Origin: Defluviicoccus sp.
GTDB lineage: Bacteria; Pseudomonadota; Alphaproteobacteria; MPNO01
Direction of reading: 5' to 3'
Assembly: GCA_028821395.1 (NCBI GenBank)
Contig: JAPPGP010000003.1
Location: 1-62,436 of the forward strand
Length of the DNA stretch: 62,436 nucleotides
Shown: one piece after another, positions 7,818 to 15,523 of the stretch
Numbering within the stretch: position 1 is the stretch's first letter
Layout of the letters: the number at the start of each line of letters is the position of its first letter
Notes under the pieces: generated by a model
Databases searched by the model: none
Told to the model about the DNA's origin: nothing
What the model saw: only the letters and a program-made list of their open reading frames with translations
Translations under genes and position numbers: made by a program

Positions 7818-8396
7818 CTACTTGTCGATATAGCCGAACGTGATCGGGTGCCCCTTTCGTTGTTCTTCCGCGGACCCGGTGTGTTTTCCTGAGTTCCAGC
7901 CGACGGGGCGCAGCACGCGCTCGGCGAAGTCGATCGATTCTTGGTCGGTGACCGTTGCGATGGTGTCGTTCCAGCGGTTCAGGAAGCCGCCGACCGCGAT
8001 CACCGCCAATATCTCGATGATCTGGTCGTTCGAATAGTGCTTCCGCAACTCGACGTAGTTCTCCGGCTCGACGACGTTCGGCGAGATGCCCGCCGCAAAG
8101 GCCAGATCGAGGGCCGCCCGCTCGGCGTCGGAAAATTCCGGAGAGGTCCGATAGCTCCAGAGCGCCTGGATTTTCTCATCCGCGACTCCCAGCTTGTGGA
8201 GATGGTAGGAGCCGTGCGACTGACAATGCAGGCAACCGCGTGCCAGGCTCGCGGCCGTGAAGATCAGCTGTTTGAGCTCCCCATCGATCCCGCGGCCCGG
8301 AAAGACGAGCCTCAAGAGCTCGTTCACCTTCTCCCGAAGCTCGGGCCAATGGTGCATCTCGAGGTTCTGCCGGCCTTCGTATTCTGTCGCTGCCAA
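7818..8396 (-). CDS. carboxymuconolactone decarboxylase / AhpD-family protein (CxxC form)
   Basis: The 192-residue protein carries the standard CMD/AhpD active-site motif CLHCQSHGSYH in its N-terminal half, followed by helices typical of the family (ALWSYRTSPEFSDAERAALDLAFA) and VGGFLNRWNDT. The TTG at 8396 is chosen because GGGAGG lies 6 bases upstream; the frame is open to 8495 but without a better start. It is the Cys version of the redox centre that is CxxU in the neighbouring gene, and the two genes converge. Function is probably alkylhydroperoxidase-like or a related thiol redox reaction. The family also contains true decarboxylases, so the exact role is open. Confidence 0.82.
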   Translation of the reverse strand: MAATEYEGRQNLEMHHWPELREKVNELLRLVFPGRGIDGELKQLIFTAASLARGCLHCQSHGSYHLHKLGVADEKIQALWSYRTSPEFSDAERAALDLAFAAGISPNVVEPENYVELRKHYSNDQIIEILAVIAVGGFLNRWNDTIATVTDQESIDFAERVLRPVGWNSGKHTGSAEEQRKGHPITFGYIDK

Positions 8397-8584
8397 GACT
8401 ATCCTCCCGAGGCCAATTGTCGGCGGGGGGCCCAGTGTACCCGATCCGGCCACCCATGCGGCCTCCGCATGCAGGGCGAGCGGGTCGTTCGGCAAGGCGC
8501 AGGAGTTTGACGCGGAATCGCGCGACCGGCGACAATCGGTTCGGTCGGACGGGTCGCAGTCGGCCGGCAGAAAGAGGAAGCGCC

Positions 8585-10282
8585 ATGGACTACGATCTCA
8601 AGATCGTCGGCGGGACGGTCATCGACGGCAGCGGCGCCGGGCGCTTCCGCGGCGACGTGGCGCTCCGCGACGGCCGTATCGCGGCGGTCGGCGAGGTATC
8701 GGGGTCGGCCGCGCGGACCGTCGACGCCGAGGGATGCGTGGTCGCGCCCGGGTTCATCGACATTCATTCCCACTACGACGCCCAGGTGATGTGGGATCGC
8801 ATGCTGACCATCTCACCGTGGCACGGCGTGACCAGCGTGGTCATGGGCAATTGCGGCTTCGGCGTGGCGCCGGCGAAGCCCGGCAATCGGCCTCTGCTGA
8901 TGCAGACGCTGGAGAACGTCGAAGGCATGAGCCTCGCGGCGCTCGAAGAGGGGCTCGATGGGTGGCCGTTCGAGAGCTTCGCGGAGTATCTCGACGCCAT
9001 AGAGGCGCGCGGCACCGCGATCAATGTCGGTGCGATGGTGGGCCATTCGGCGGTGCGGCTCGACGTGATGGGGCTCGACTCGACCGAGCGTTCGGCCCGT
9101 CCCGACGAGGTCGAGGCGATGGCCCGGATCGTCGGCGAGGCGGTTGCCGCGGGCGCGCTCGGCTTCTCCAGCTCGACCTCGCGGCTGCATGTCGGCTTCG
9201 CCGGCAAGCCGGTGCCGAGCCGTCTCGCGGACATGGCGTCGGAGACGATACCGCTGGCCGAGGCGGTCGGCCGCAACGGCGGCGGCGTCGTGCAGCTCAC
9301 CAACGGGATCGAGCCCGACTTCGCGGCCTTCGAGAAGCTCGCCCGTGCCGCCGGCACGGTCACCTGGACCGCCCTGCTGACCCGCATCGGCGACGACTCG
9401 CTGCACGAGCGGCATCGCGAGCAGGCGGCGCGGCAGCACGCGGACCGGCTGCCCATCCATCCGCAGGTCTCGTGCCGGCCGCTGACGATGGAGTTCCAGT
9501 TCGCCGCGCCGTTCCCGTTCGACCGGCTCGATTCGTTCAAGCCGGCGACCGCCGCGGACGCCGACGGCAAGCGGCGACTTCTCGCCGACCCGGCCTTCCG
9601 CGCCGCGGTCAAGCGCGAGCTCGCCGAAGGCGCGGCGGTCGAGCCGCAGACCTGGGCGCTGGTCATGGCGCTGGAGGCGCTCGAAATCTCGGCCTGCGCC
9701 GAACGGCCGGAGCTGGAAGGACGGCTGGTACCCGAGACCGCCGCCGAGCGGGGCGTCGACCCGCTCGACCTGACCTTCGACCTCGCGGTCGCCTCCGGCC
9801 TGGAAACCAGGTTTCGCATTCCCTTGGCGAACACCAACGAGAGCGCCATCGCCACGCTGTTGGCCGAGCCGTTCACCGTGCTCGGACTCTCGGACGCGGG
9901 CGCGCATGCGAGCCAGCTTTGCGACGCCTGCTTCTCGACCCACCTCCTCGGGCGCTGGGTGCGGGACAAGGGCGCTCTCACGCTCGAACAGGCGATCGAC
10001 CATCTGTGCGCGCGTCCGGCCGCGATCTTCGGTCTCGCCGGACGGGGACGGCTGGCCGCCGGCTGCGCCGGCGACGTGGTGGTGTTCGATCCCGAGACCG
10101 TCGGGCCGGGGCCGCTCGAGCGGGTCCATGACCTGCCCGCCGGCGCCGACCGGCTGATCTCGACCCCGACCGGAATCCGCGCCGTGGTGGTCAACGGAAC
10201 CGTGCTCAGCCGCGACAACGAGACCCTGCTTGGCGCGGACGATCCCATGCCGGGACACCTGCTCCGCCGAGCCGTGAACTGA
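8585..10282 (+). CDS. N-acyl-D-amino-acid deacylase-type amidohydrolase
   Basis: The protein has 565 residues. The N-terminal small beta domain is followed by the TIM-barrel metal site HSHYDAQ (His61, His63). MGNCGFGVAP carries the Cys typical of the D-aminoacylase branch, with a late LSDAGAHASQ (metal or catalytic Asp) and a closing GCAGDVVVFDPETV composite-domain segment. Length is close to family members (480-580). Expected reaction: hydrolysis of an N-acyl or cyclic amide bond, releasing a D-amino acid or carbamoyl derivative. The ATG at 8585 follows AAAGAGGAAGCGCC. It is divergent from the CMD-like gene and stands alone on its strand. A D-hydantoinase-type use cannot be excluded. Confidence 0.85.
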   Translation: MDYDLKIVGGTVIDGSGAGRFRGDVALRDGRIAAVGEVSGSAARTVDAEGCVVAPGFIDIHSHYDAQVMWDRMLTISPWHGVTSVVMGNCGFGVAPAKPGNRPLLMQTLENVEGMSLAALEEGLDGWPFESFAEYLDAIEARGTAINVGAMVGHSAVRLDVMGLDSTERSARPDEVEAMARIVGEAVAAGALGFSSSTSRLHVGFAGKPVPSRLADMASETIPLAEAVGRNGGGVVQLTNGIEPDFAAFEKLARAAGTVTWTALLTRIGDDSLHERHREQAARQHADRLPIHPQVSCRPLTMEFQFAAPFPFDRLDSFKPATAADADGKRRLLADPAFRAAVKRELAEGAAVEPQTWALVMALEALEISACAERPELEGRLVPETAAERGVDPLDLTFDLAVASGLETRFRIPLANTNESAIATLLAEPFTVLGLSDAGAHASQLCDACFSTHLLGRWVRDKGALTLEQAIDHLCARPAAIFGLAGRGRLAAGCAGDVVVFDPETVGPGPLERVHDLPAGADRLISTPTGIRAVVVNGTVLSRDNETLLGADDPMPGHLLRRAVN

Positions 10283-10418
10283 GGCGCTCCGAGAAGGACC
10301 GAAACGAGGCCCGAGCGGTTCCGTCAGTTGGCCGGCCCGGTCCAGGATGTGGTGAGACGGCCATCGCCCGACGGTTCGGGCCGCCGGCGCACGTCTTTGC
10401 GACGACCTCACCCCGATC

Positions 10419-10735
10419 TCAGGACCAGACGCGATGGGCGGTCTCGACGACCAGCGCAAGCTTGCGCCATTGGGCGTCTTCGCTCAGCAGGTTCCCGCCG
10501 AGCCCCGACCGGTAGCAGTTCTTGGCGATCTGGTTGCAGCCCAGCGCCGAATCGGCCAGGGACCGACAAATTCGCCGGCGTCCTGAGCGCCGGACTGCAA
10601 TCCCTGGAACATGGCGCGCCCGCCCATCGCCTGGATCGCCATGTCGCACTTTGTCGCCATCTCGGAGGCCAGCCCGCGATGCAGCTTCAGGTTGAAGCGG
10701 GCGTAGATCGCCTCTTGCGGCGCCTGGACCGCCAT
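10419..10735 (-). pseudogene. decayed fragment, possibly the C-terminus of an acyl-CoA-dehydrogenase-fold flavoprotein
   Basis: Two overlapping minus-strand frames give coherent, non-random peptide when joined: FNLKLHRGLASEMATKCD and AIQAMGGRAMFQ (10600-10735), then SALGCNQIAKNC and SEDAQWRKLALVVE (10419-10560). Helical, Ala/Met-rich composition with a GGRA turn recalls the C-terminal domain of acyl-CoA-dehydrogenase-like monooxygenases. A frame change near 10570 and the absence of the N-terminal two-thirds indicate a remnant. The family assignment is weak. Confidence 0.35.
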
Positions 10736-10766
10736 GGGTGAGTCGGCCGTACTGCTCGCCGCCGCG

Positions 10767-11275
10767 TTACTTGAGGTCGCCGCCTCCGAGCCGGCTTTGC
10801 GAGGAAATCCTGTGCCGGTCGACGACGAAGTAGCGGTCGCCCGGGTAGGTGAAACGGGTGAGCACGGCGACGGTCTCCCCCACCCAGGTCCGCCGGCGGA
10901 TGGTGAGGATCGGCTCCCCCCTCGTTAAGCTCCAGCAACCCGGCCGTCCGCGCGTCGGGGCGGCCCGCCCCGAGGACATGCTCGATCTCGCTCGGTGCCG
11001 ACCGCGCGCGGAGGAATGCATAGAGCGACCGTTCCCGCAAATCCTCATCGAGAAAGCCGGCGGCAAAGGCCTCGACGATGAACCGCTCCTCGAGCTGGGC
11101 CGGGCTGCCGTTCTCCCGGTTCAGGATCGACCCGCGATAGACCGTCTCGCCCAGCGGCAAATGGAGCGCCTGGCACACCTCGCGCCTCGCCGCGATCCGC
11201 TCCTGGCGGATCGCCTGGCAGGCATAGGCGGTGCCGTGGGCCCGGATTTCTTCCCGGATATCCCTGAGCTCCGGG
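10767..11275 (-). pseudogene. GntR/HutC-family regulator remnant: UTRA domain only, frameshifted
   Basis: The minus strand encodes a UTRA ligand-binding domain without its winged-helix DNA-binding domain: LRDIREEIRAHG, LHLPLGETVYRGSIL, ENGSPAQLEERF, then GLLELNEG. A frame change occurs in a run of six G at about 10916-10921, after which the other frame continues as EPILTIRRRTW, VLTRFTYPGDRYFVVD and a stop at 10767. Deleting one G would restore a continuous domain. The fragment begins right at the stop of the cyclodeaminase-like gene, so the N-terminal half was lost at that junction. HutC-type regulators normally sense urocanate or amino sugars. This copy cannot bind DNA as written. The frameshift itself could be a homopolymer sequencing error; the missing domain cannot. 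Confidence 0.7.
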
Positions 11276-12277
11276 CTAGTAAGGAAGAATCCTGCCGACC
11301 CCGTCGCGGCGGGCCTTCGCCACGAGCATCGCCGCCAAGGCGATATCGGAGATCGCCTGGCCGCGGTGCCAGAAGAGAATCGTCTCGGCATCGCTCTCGC
11401 GCCCGGGCCGGTCGCCGTTGACGATCTCGCCGATCTCGGCGTGCAGGGTCTCCCGGGTGAGCGCGCCGCTGTCGACATGGTGCCGCAGCGCGCCGAAGGG
11501 TCCGGCGTGCGCGTGGGACCAGGTATCGATGACGACCTTGTCGAAGACGTCCAGGAACCGGTCCTCCAGCGCGCTCTGGGTGCCGTAGGGGATGACCAGC
11601 GATCCGGGCTTGACCCATTCCGATTTGAACAGCGGTTCGGGCCGCACAAGCCGAGTCGCCTCGACGACCACGTCGGCATCGCGGATCGCCTCTTCCCAGG
11701 TCGCGCAGACGACGACCCTGGCCTCGGTCTCTCCCGCCAGGCGCGCGGCCAGCGCCTCGCGGCTCTCCGCGCGGCGGGAATGGATGCGGATCTCCTCGAA
11801 GGCGAACAGGGCGGCGATCAGCCGGACGTTCCAGTAAGAGCTGCCGCGCGCGCCGATATTGGCGAGAACCCGGGGCGCAGGGGGCGCGAGATGCCTGGCG
11901 CCCGTCGCCGAGACCGCGCCGGTGCGCATGTCGGTGATGTGGGACGCGTCGACGATCGCCACGGGCACGCCGGATTCCGGGCGCATCAGGAGGATGAACC
12001 CGAGCTCGGACGCCAGACCCAGCCTGTAGTTGGGCACGAAGTCTCCGACCACCTTGAAGCCCGCAAGGTCGAGAGGCGCCAGATAGCCGGCCAGGATGTT
12101 GAAGTGGCCCTGGCCGGTGGGATCGTGGCGCAGATTGGCGCGCGGGTTCTGGACGTACTCCCCCCTGCCTTGGGCCGCGAAGGCCTGTTCCACCGCCTCG
12201 ACGATCTCCGAGTCCTCTATCCCGATCCGGCCGACATCGTCCCGGTCGAGATACAGCACCTCCAGCGCTTCGCTCAT
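11276..12277 (-). CDS. ornithine cyclodeaminase / mu-crystallin family protein
   Basis: The 333-residue protein has an N-terminal substrate domain with NPRANLRHD, a Rossmann segment around RVLANIGARGSSYWN, then FEEIRIHSRR and AIRDADVVVEATR. It ends with the family-typical ISDIALAAMLV helix. The dinucleotide-binding glycine pattern is NIGARG rather than GxGxxG, somewhat unusual. The family includes NAD-dependent ornithine cyclodeaminase, ketimine reductases and alanine dehydrogenases, so the amino-acid substrate is uncertain. The ATG at 12277 has a weak GAGGA about 10 bases upstream. It is divergent from tctC. A second family member lies at 27803-28795, but the two are not close copies. Confidence 0.83.
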   Translation of the reverse strand: MSEALEVLYLDRDDVGRIGIEDSEIVEAVEQAFAAQGRGEYVQNPRANLRHDPTGQGHFNILAGYLAPLDLAGFKVVGDFVPNYRLGLASELGFILLMRPESGVPVAIVDASHITDMRTGAVSATGARHLAPPAPRVLANIGARGSSYWNVRLIAALFAFEEIRIHSRRAESREALAARLAGETEARVVVCATWEEAIRDADVVVEATRLVRPEPLFKSEWVKPGSLVIPYGTQSALEDRFLDVFDKVVIDTWSHAHAGPFGALRHHVDSGALTRETLHAEIGEIVNGDRPGRESDAETILFWHRGQAISDIALAAMLVAKARRDGVGRILPY

Positions 12278-12486
12278 TCGGGGGGCGTCCTCGTTCGCGC
12301 CCCGCCCCGATCGGTGCCGGGTGGGGCGCGGTGCAATGGCGCGGCCATCGTGCAGCCTGGGCCGGAGGATGGCACGGAGATTGCGAACCGTCCATCTATG
12401 CCTAAGATGAAGGGCAGAGGGCCCGTTCCACGGAAACCGATGGCGGCAAAGACCGCACCCGGACAAACAGAGGAGGCTTGCCGACA

Positions 12487-13449
12487 ATGCGCACCGCACC
12501 GATTTCGCTCGCTCTCGCCGCCGCAGTCGCGACGGCCGTGGCCACCGCGCCGGCGCTCGCCGAGTACCCGGAAAAACCCGTTCAGATCGTCGTGCCGTTC
12601 GGCGCGGGCGACGCGCTGGATACCAGCGGCCGGGTGATCGCCAAGCGGCTCAAGGACCGGTTCGGCGTCCCCTTCCTGGTCAAGAACATCCCGGGTGCCG
12701 GGGGCGGTAAGGGCACAGCCGAAGCCAACAAGGCCGCGCGCGACGGTTACACGCTGCTGATGGGTTCCACGGGCGCCCTTACCGCGCGTCCGTTGATCTC
12801 CAAGCCCGGCTACGCGACCGCCGATTTCGTGCCCATCGCCCAGCTCGTCGAGGTGCCGATCGGACTGGCCGTGGCGGCCGACAGCCCGTTCCGTTCGGTC
12901 AAGGACATCGTCGCGGCCGCCAAGGCCAAGCCCGGCGGCATCAAGTATGCCACGCCGGGGCCGGGAGCGACGCAGCACATCAACATGGAGATCTTCGCCA
13001 AGAATAGCGGGATCAAGATGACCCATATCGGCGGTCGCGGCGGCAAGGGCGCGGTCACCAAGACGCTCTCGGGCGAGGTCGATTTCGTCTTCGTCGGCGC
13101 CCCCAACTACACCGCCCTCGCCAAGGCCGGCAAGCTGAGGGTCATCGGCCTTGCCGCGCCCGGGCGGGTCTCCTACCTCCCCGATACGCCCACCTTCCGC
13201 GAGCAGGGCTACGAGTTCGACGTGGCCGTCTGGTTCGGCCTGTTGACCCATCGGGGCGCGCCCGCCGGGGTCGTCGCCAAGCTGCGCAAGGCGGTGGCCG
13301 AAATCGCCGCCGATCCCGAGACCAAGGCGCTCTACAAGAAGGTCAATCTCAACGAGGCCTTTCTCGGCGGCGACGACTTCCAGAAGCGCATCGACGCCAA
13401 TGTGGCCAAGCACAAGGTGGTGCTCAAGGACATCGGCCTGATGAAATAG
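12487..13449 (+). CDS. tctC: tripartite tricarboxylate transporter substrate-binding protein (Bug/TctC)
   Basis: The 320-residue periplasmic binding protein has a clear signal peptide (charged MRTAPIS, Ala-rich core, likely cleavage after APALA). The mature part starts with YPEKPVQIVVPFGAGD, the Bug-family carboxylate-binding start, and contains PGAGGGKG, PGATQHINME and LPDTPTFREQGY. AGGAGG lies 10 bases before the ATG. It is the first gene of a tctCBA operon with tctB and tctA directly downstream. It is expected to deliver a carboxylated ligand to the TctBA permease. The Bug loop does not reveal which carboxylate. Confidence 0.93.
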   Translation: MRTAPISLALAAAVATAVATAPALAEYPEKPVQIVVPFGAGDALDTSGRVIAKRLKDRFGVPFLVKNIPGAGGGKGTAEANKAARDGYTLLMGSTGALTARPLISKPGYATADFVPIAQLVEVPIGLAVAADSPFRSVKDIVAAAKAKPGGIKYATPGPGATQHINMEIFAKNSGIKMTHIGGRGGKGAVTKTLSGEVDFVFVGAPNYTALAKAGKLRVIGLAAPGRVSYLPDTPTFREQGYEFDVAVWFGLLTHRGAPAGVVAKLRKAVAEIAADPETKALYKKVNLNEAFLGGDDFQKRIDANVAKHKVVLKDIGLMK

Positions 13450-13460
13450 GGCCGCCATCG

Positions 13461-13895
13461 TTGCGGGCCGACCGCGTCATCGGGCTGGCGGTCGCCGCTT
13501 CCGGTGTCGCGCTGGGCTGGGCCGCCTCGGGGGTGGAGACCCTCGCCCAACAGACCACGCTCAGCGCGCGGTTCTTTCCCATGCTGCTCGCGGCGGTGCT
13601 GTTGCTTTCGGGGCTGGGGATCGCCGCGCGCCCCGGCGAACGGGGTCTGATCGAAGTCCTGGCGCCGATCTGCAGCGTCCGGGTGCTGACATTCGGGGGC
13701 GCCTTCCTGCTCTATGCTCTCAGCTTCCGGTATGTCGATTTCCGCCTGGGCACGGCGCTCTTCATGGGTGCCGCGTTGTGGAGCCTCGGCAGTCGCAGGC
13801 CGGTGGAGCTGATCGGATTGCCGATCGCGATCGCCCTCGGGGTCTGGGCCGTATTCCGCCATGGCTTCACCGTATTGCTGCCGGTCTGGGGCTGA
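13461..13895 (+). CDS. tctB: TctB small membrane subunit
   Basis: The 144-residue protein has four hydrophobic segments (about residues 5-20, 35-55, 75-95 and 110-135), matching the size and layout of TctB. The start is TTG at 13461, eleven bases after tctC. The weak start fits the low stoichiometry usual for this subunit but is inferred from frame and spacing. It lies between tctC and tctA in the inner membrane. Confidence 0.85.
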   Translation: MRADRVIGLAVAASGVALGWAASGVETLAQQTTLSARFFPMLLAAVLLLSGLGIAARPGERGLIEVLAPICSVRVLTFGGAFLLYALSFRYVDFRLGTALFMGAALWSLGSRRPVELIGLPIAIALGVWAVFRHGFTVLLPVWG

Positions 13896-13897
13896 GG

Positions 13898-15379
13898 GTG
13901 GATTTTCTCGGCTTCGAGCTCCTGGCCGGCGCGGTCTCGACGGTCCTGCGGCCCGACGTGCTCGCGGTCGTCCTGCTCGGCGTTCTTGCCGGGCTGCTGT
14001 TCGGTGCCGCCCCGGGCCTGACGGCGACCGCCGGCGTTGCCATCGCTACGCCGCTCACCTTCGGCGCCAGCTTCGAGCTGGCCATGGCGCTGCTGCTCGG
14101 GCTCTACTGCGCCGGATACTTCGCGGGCTCCATCCCGGCGATCCTGATCAACACGCCGGGCGCGCCGGGCAATGCGGCGACCGCGCTCTCCGGCTACCGG
14201 CTGGCGCAGGCAGGCCGGGCCGATGTCGCACTCTCGCTCGCCATCGTATGCTCGGTCATCGGCGGCGTCTTATCGCTCCTCGTATTGATGGTCGCGGCAC
14301 CCTGGCTCGCCGGCTTCGCGCTCGAATTCACCGCTGTCGAGTACTGCGTGCTCGGCCTGTTCGGCCTGATGTGCGTCGCTGCGGTCTCGGGCGGCGCGTT
14401 GACCAAGGGCATCGTCGCGGCGGCTTTCGGCATGACGCTCGGCACCGTCGGCATCGACGAGGTCGGCGGCATTCCTCGGTTCATGCTCGGCATGCCGGAG
14501 CTTCAGGCCGGCGTCGCGCTGATCCCGGCGTTGATCGGCTTTTTCGCCGTGGGCGAGATGCTCTCCCAGACCGCCGAACGTAGCGGCGGCGATGCGGCCG
14601 CCGTCCCGCGCCAGGCGAAGTTCCCATTGACGCATCTGCCGGGCCTGCTTGGGCGCAATCTGGGGCTGCTGCTGCGCAGCGCCGGGCTGGGCACGGCAAT
14701 CGGCGTGCTGCCGGGCACGGGACCGACGATCGCCTCGTGGATCGCCTATGGCGGCATCGGCGAGAAGGGCGACCGCGACGTTCGCGGCGTCATTGCATCG
14801 GAATCCGCCAACAACGCCGTCACCGGCGGCGCTCTGGTGCCGCTGCTGACCCTCGGCATACCGGGCGACACGGTGACCGCGGTGCTGATCGGCGCGCTGT
14901 TGATCCAGGGCATCGAGCCCGGCCCCTTCTTCATCGTGGAACATTCTCACCTGTTCGCCCAGATCCTGATGATCCTGCTGGTCTCGGCGGTCATGATCCT
15001 GGTCCTGGGGCTGGTTGCCCGGCGGGCGCTGTGGCTGGTGCTGCTCTGTCCGCCGCGCATCCTGCTGCCGGTCGTCGGAGTGCTGTCGGCGACCGGGACC
15101 TTCGCGATCAGCCATGCGCCGTTCGAGGTCGGGCTCGCCGCCGTCCTCGGGCTGATCGGCTTCTGCCTCGGCCGGTTCGGCTTCCCCGCTGCGCCGATCG
15201 TCATCGGTCTGGTGCTCGGCCCGATCATCGAGGTCAATCTGCGCAACGCGCTAGTCGCCAACGACATGGATTTCTCCGTCTTCGTCACCCGGCCGATCAG
15301 CGCAGCGCTGCTCGCGGCCCTGCTGGCGCTGCTCGCCTGGCGGGCATGGCGCGTATTCGGAAACAGGATCGCGCGGTGA
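13898..15379 (+). CDS. tctA: TctA large membrane subunit of tripartite tricarboxylate transporter
   Basis: The 493-residue protein has about 11-12 transmembrane segments. It contains the TctA signatures GLLFGAAPGLTATAGVAI and SIPAILINTPGAPGNAATAL near the N-terminus, and GVLPGTGPTIASWIAYG plus TLGIPGDTVTAVLIGALLIQG in the second half, an inverted repeat pattern typical of the family. The GTG at 13898 follows the tctB stop at once (AGGG before it). A proton- or sodium-driven carboxylate importer is expected. The last segment ends with short basic residues. Confidence 0.93.
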   Translation: MDFLGFELLAGAVSTVLRPDVLAVVLLGVLAGLLFGAAPGLTATAGVAIATPLTFGASFELAMALLLGLYCAGYFAGSIPAILINTPGAPGNAATALSGYRLAQAGRADVALSLAIVCSVIGGVLSLLVLMVAAPWLAGFALEFTAVEYCVLGLFGLMCVAAVSGGALTKGIVAAAFGMTLGTVGIDEVGGIPRFMLGMPELQAGVALIPALIGFFAVGEMLSQTAERSGGDAAAVPRQAKFPLTHLPGLLGRNLGLLLRSAGLGTAIGVLPGTGPTIASWIAYGGIGEKGDRDVRGVIASESANNAVTGGALVPLLTLGIPGDTVTAVLIGALLIQGIEPGPFFIVEHSHLFAQILMILLVSAVMILVLGLVARRALWLVLLCPPRILLPVVGVLSATGTFAISHAPFEVGLAAVLGLIGFCLGRFGFPAAPIVIGLVLGPIIEVNLRNALVANDMDFSVFVTRPISAALLAALLALLAWRAWRVFGNRIAR

Positions 15380-15415
15380 CGAGGCCGTCCCCCCGGCGCC
15401 TGCCGCCGCAACGGT

Positions 15416-15453
15416 TTGACACTGTCGTTCCAATTGTAGGCAAACTTAGGCAA
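15416..15453 (+). promoter_or_regulatory. possible promoter and direct repeat before the urocanase gene
   Basis: TTGACA at 15416-15421 is a perfect -35 box. Downstream, TAGGCAA occurs twice (15437-15443 and 15447-15453) separated by ACT, a 10-base period that would place two protein contacts on one face of the helix. The first copy would also overlap a -10 region. It may control the urocanase gene that starts at 15524. The -10 match is weak and the regulator unknown. Confidence 0.35.
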
Positions 15454-15523
15454 CAGGATCCCGCGCGGACGTCCGTGTGCGGCGCCGAATGGCGGGTGTC
15501 GTCAGTTGAGGAGATGCGATCCC

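Noticed and set aside
8773-10459. Long minus-strand frames opposite the amidohydrolase
   Set aside because: Shadow frames with Arg/Ser/Pro-rich composition; the plus strand has the metal-binding motifs and a ribosome binding site.
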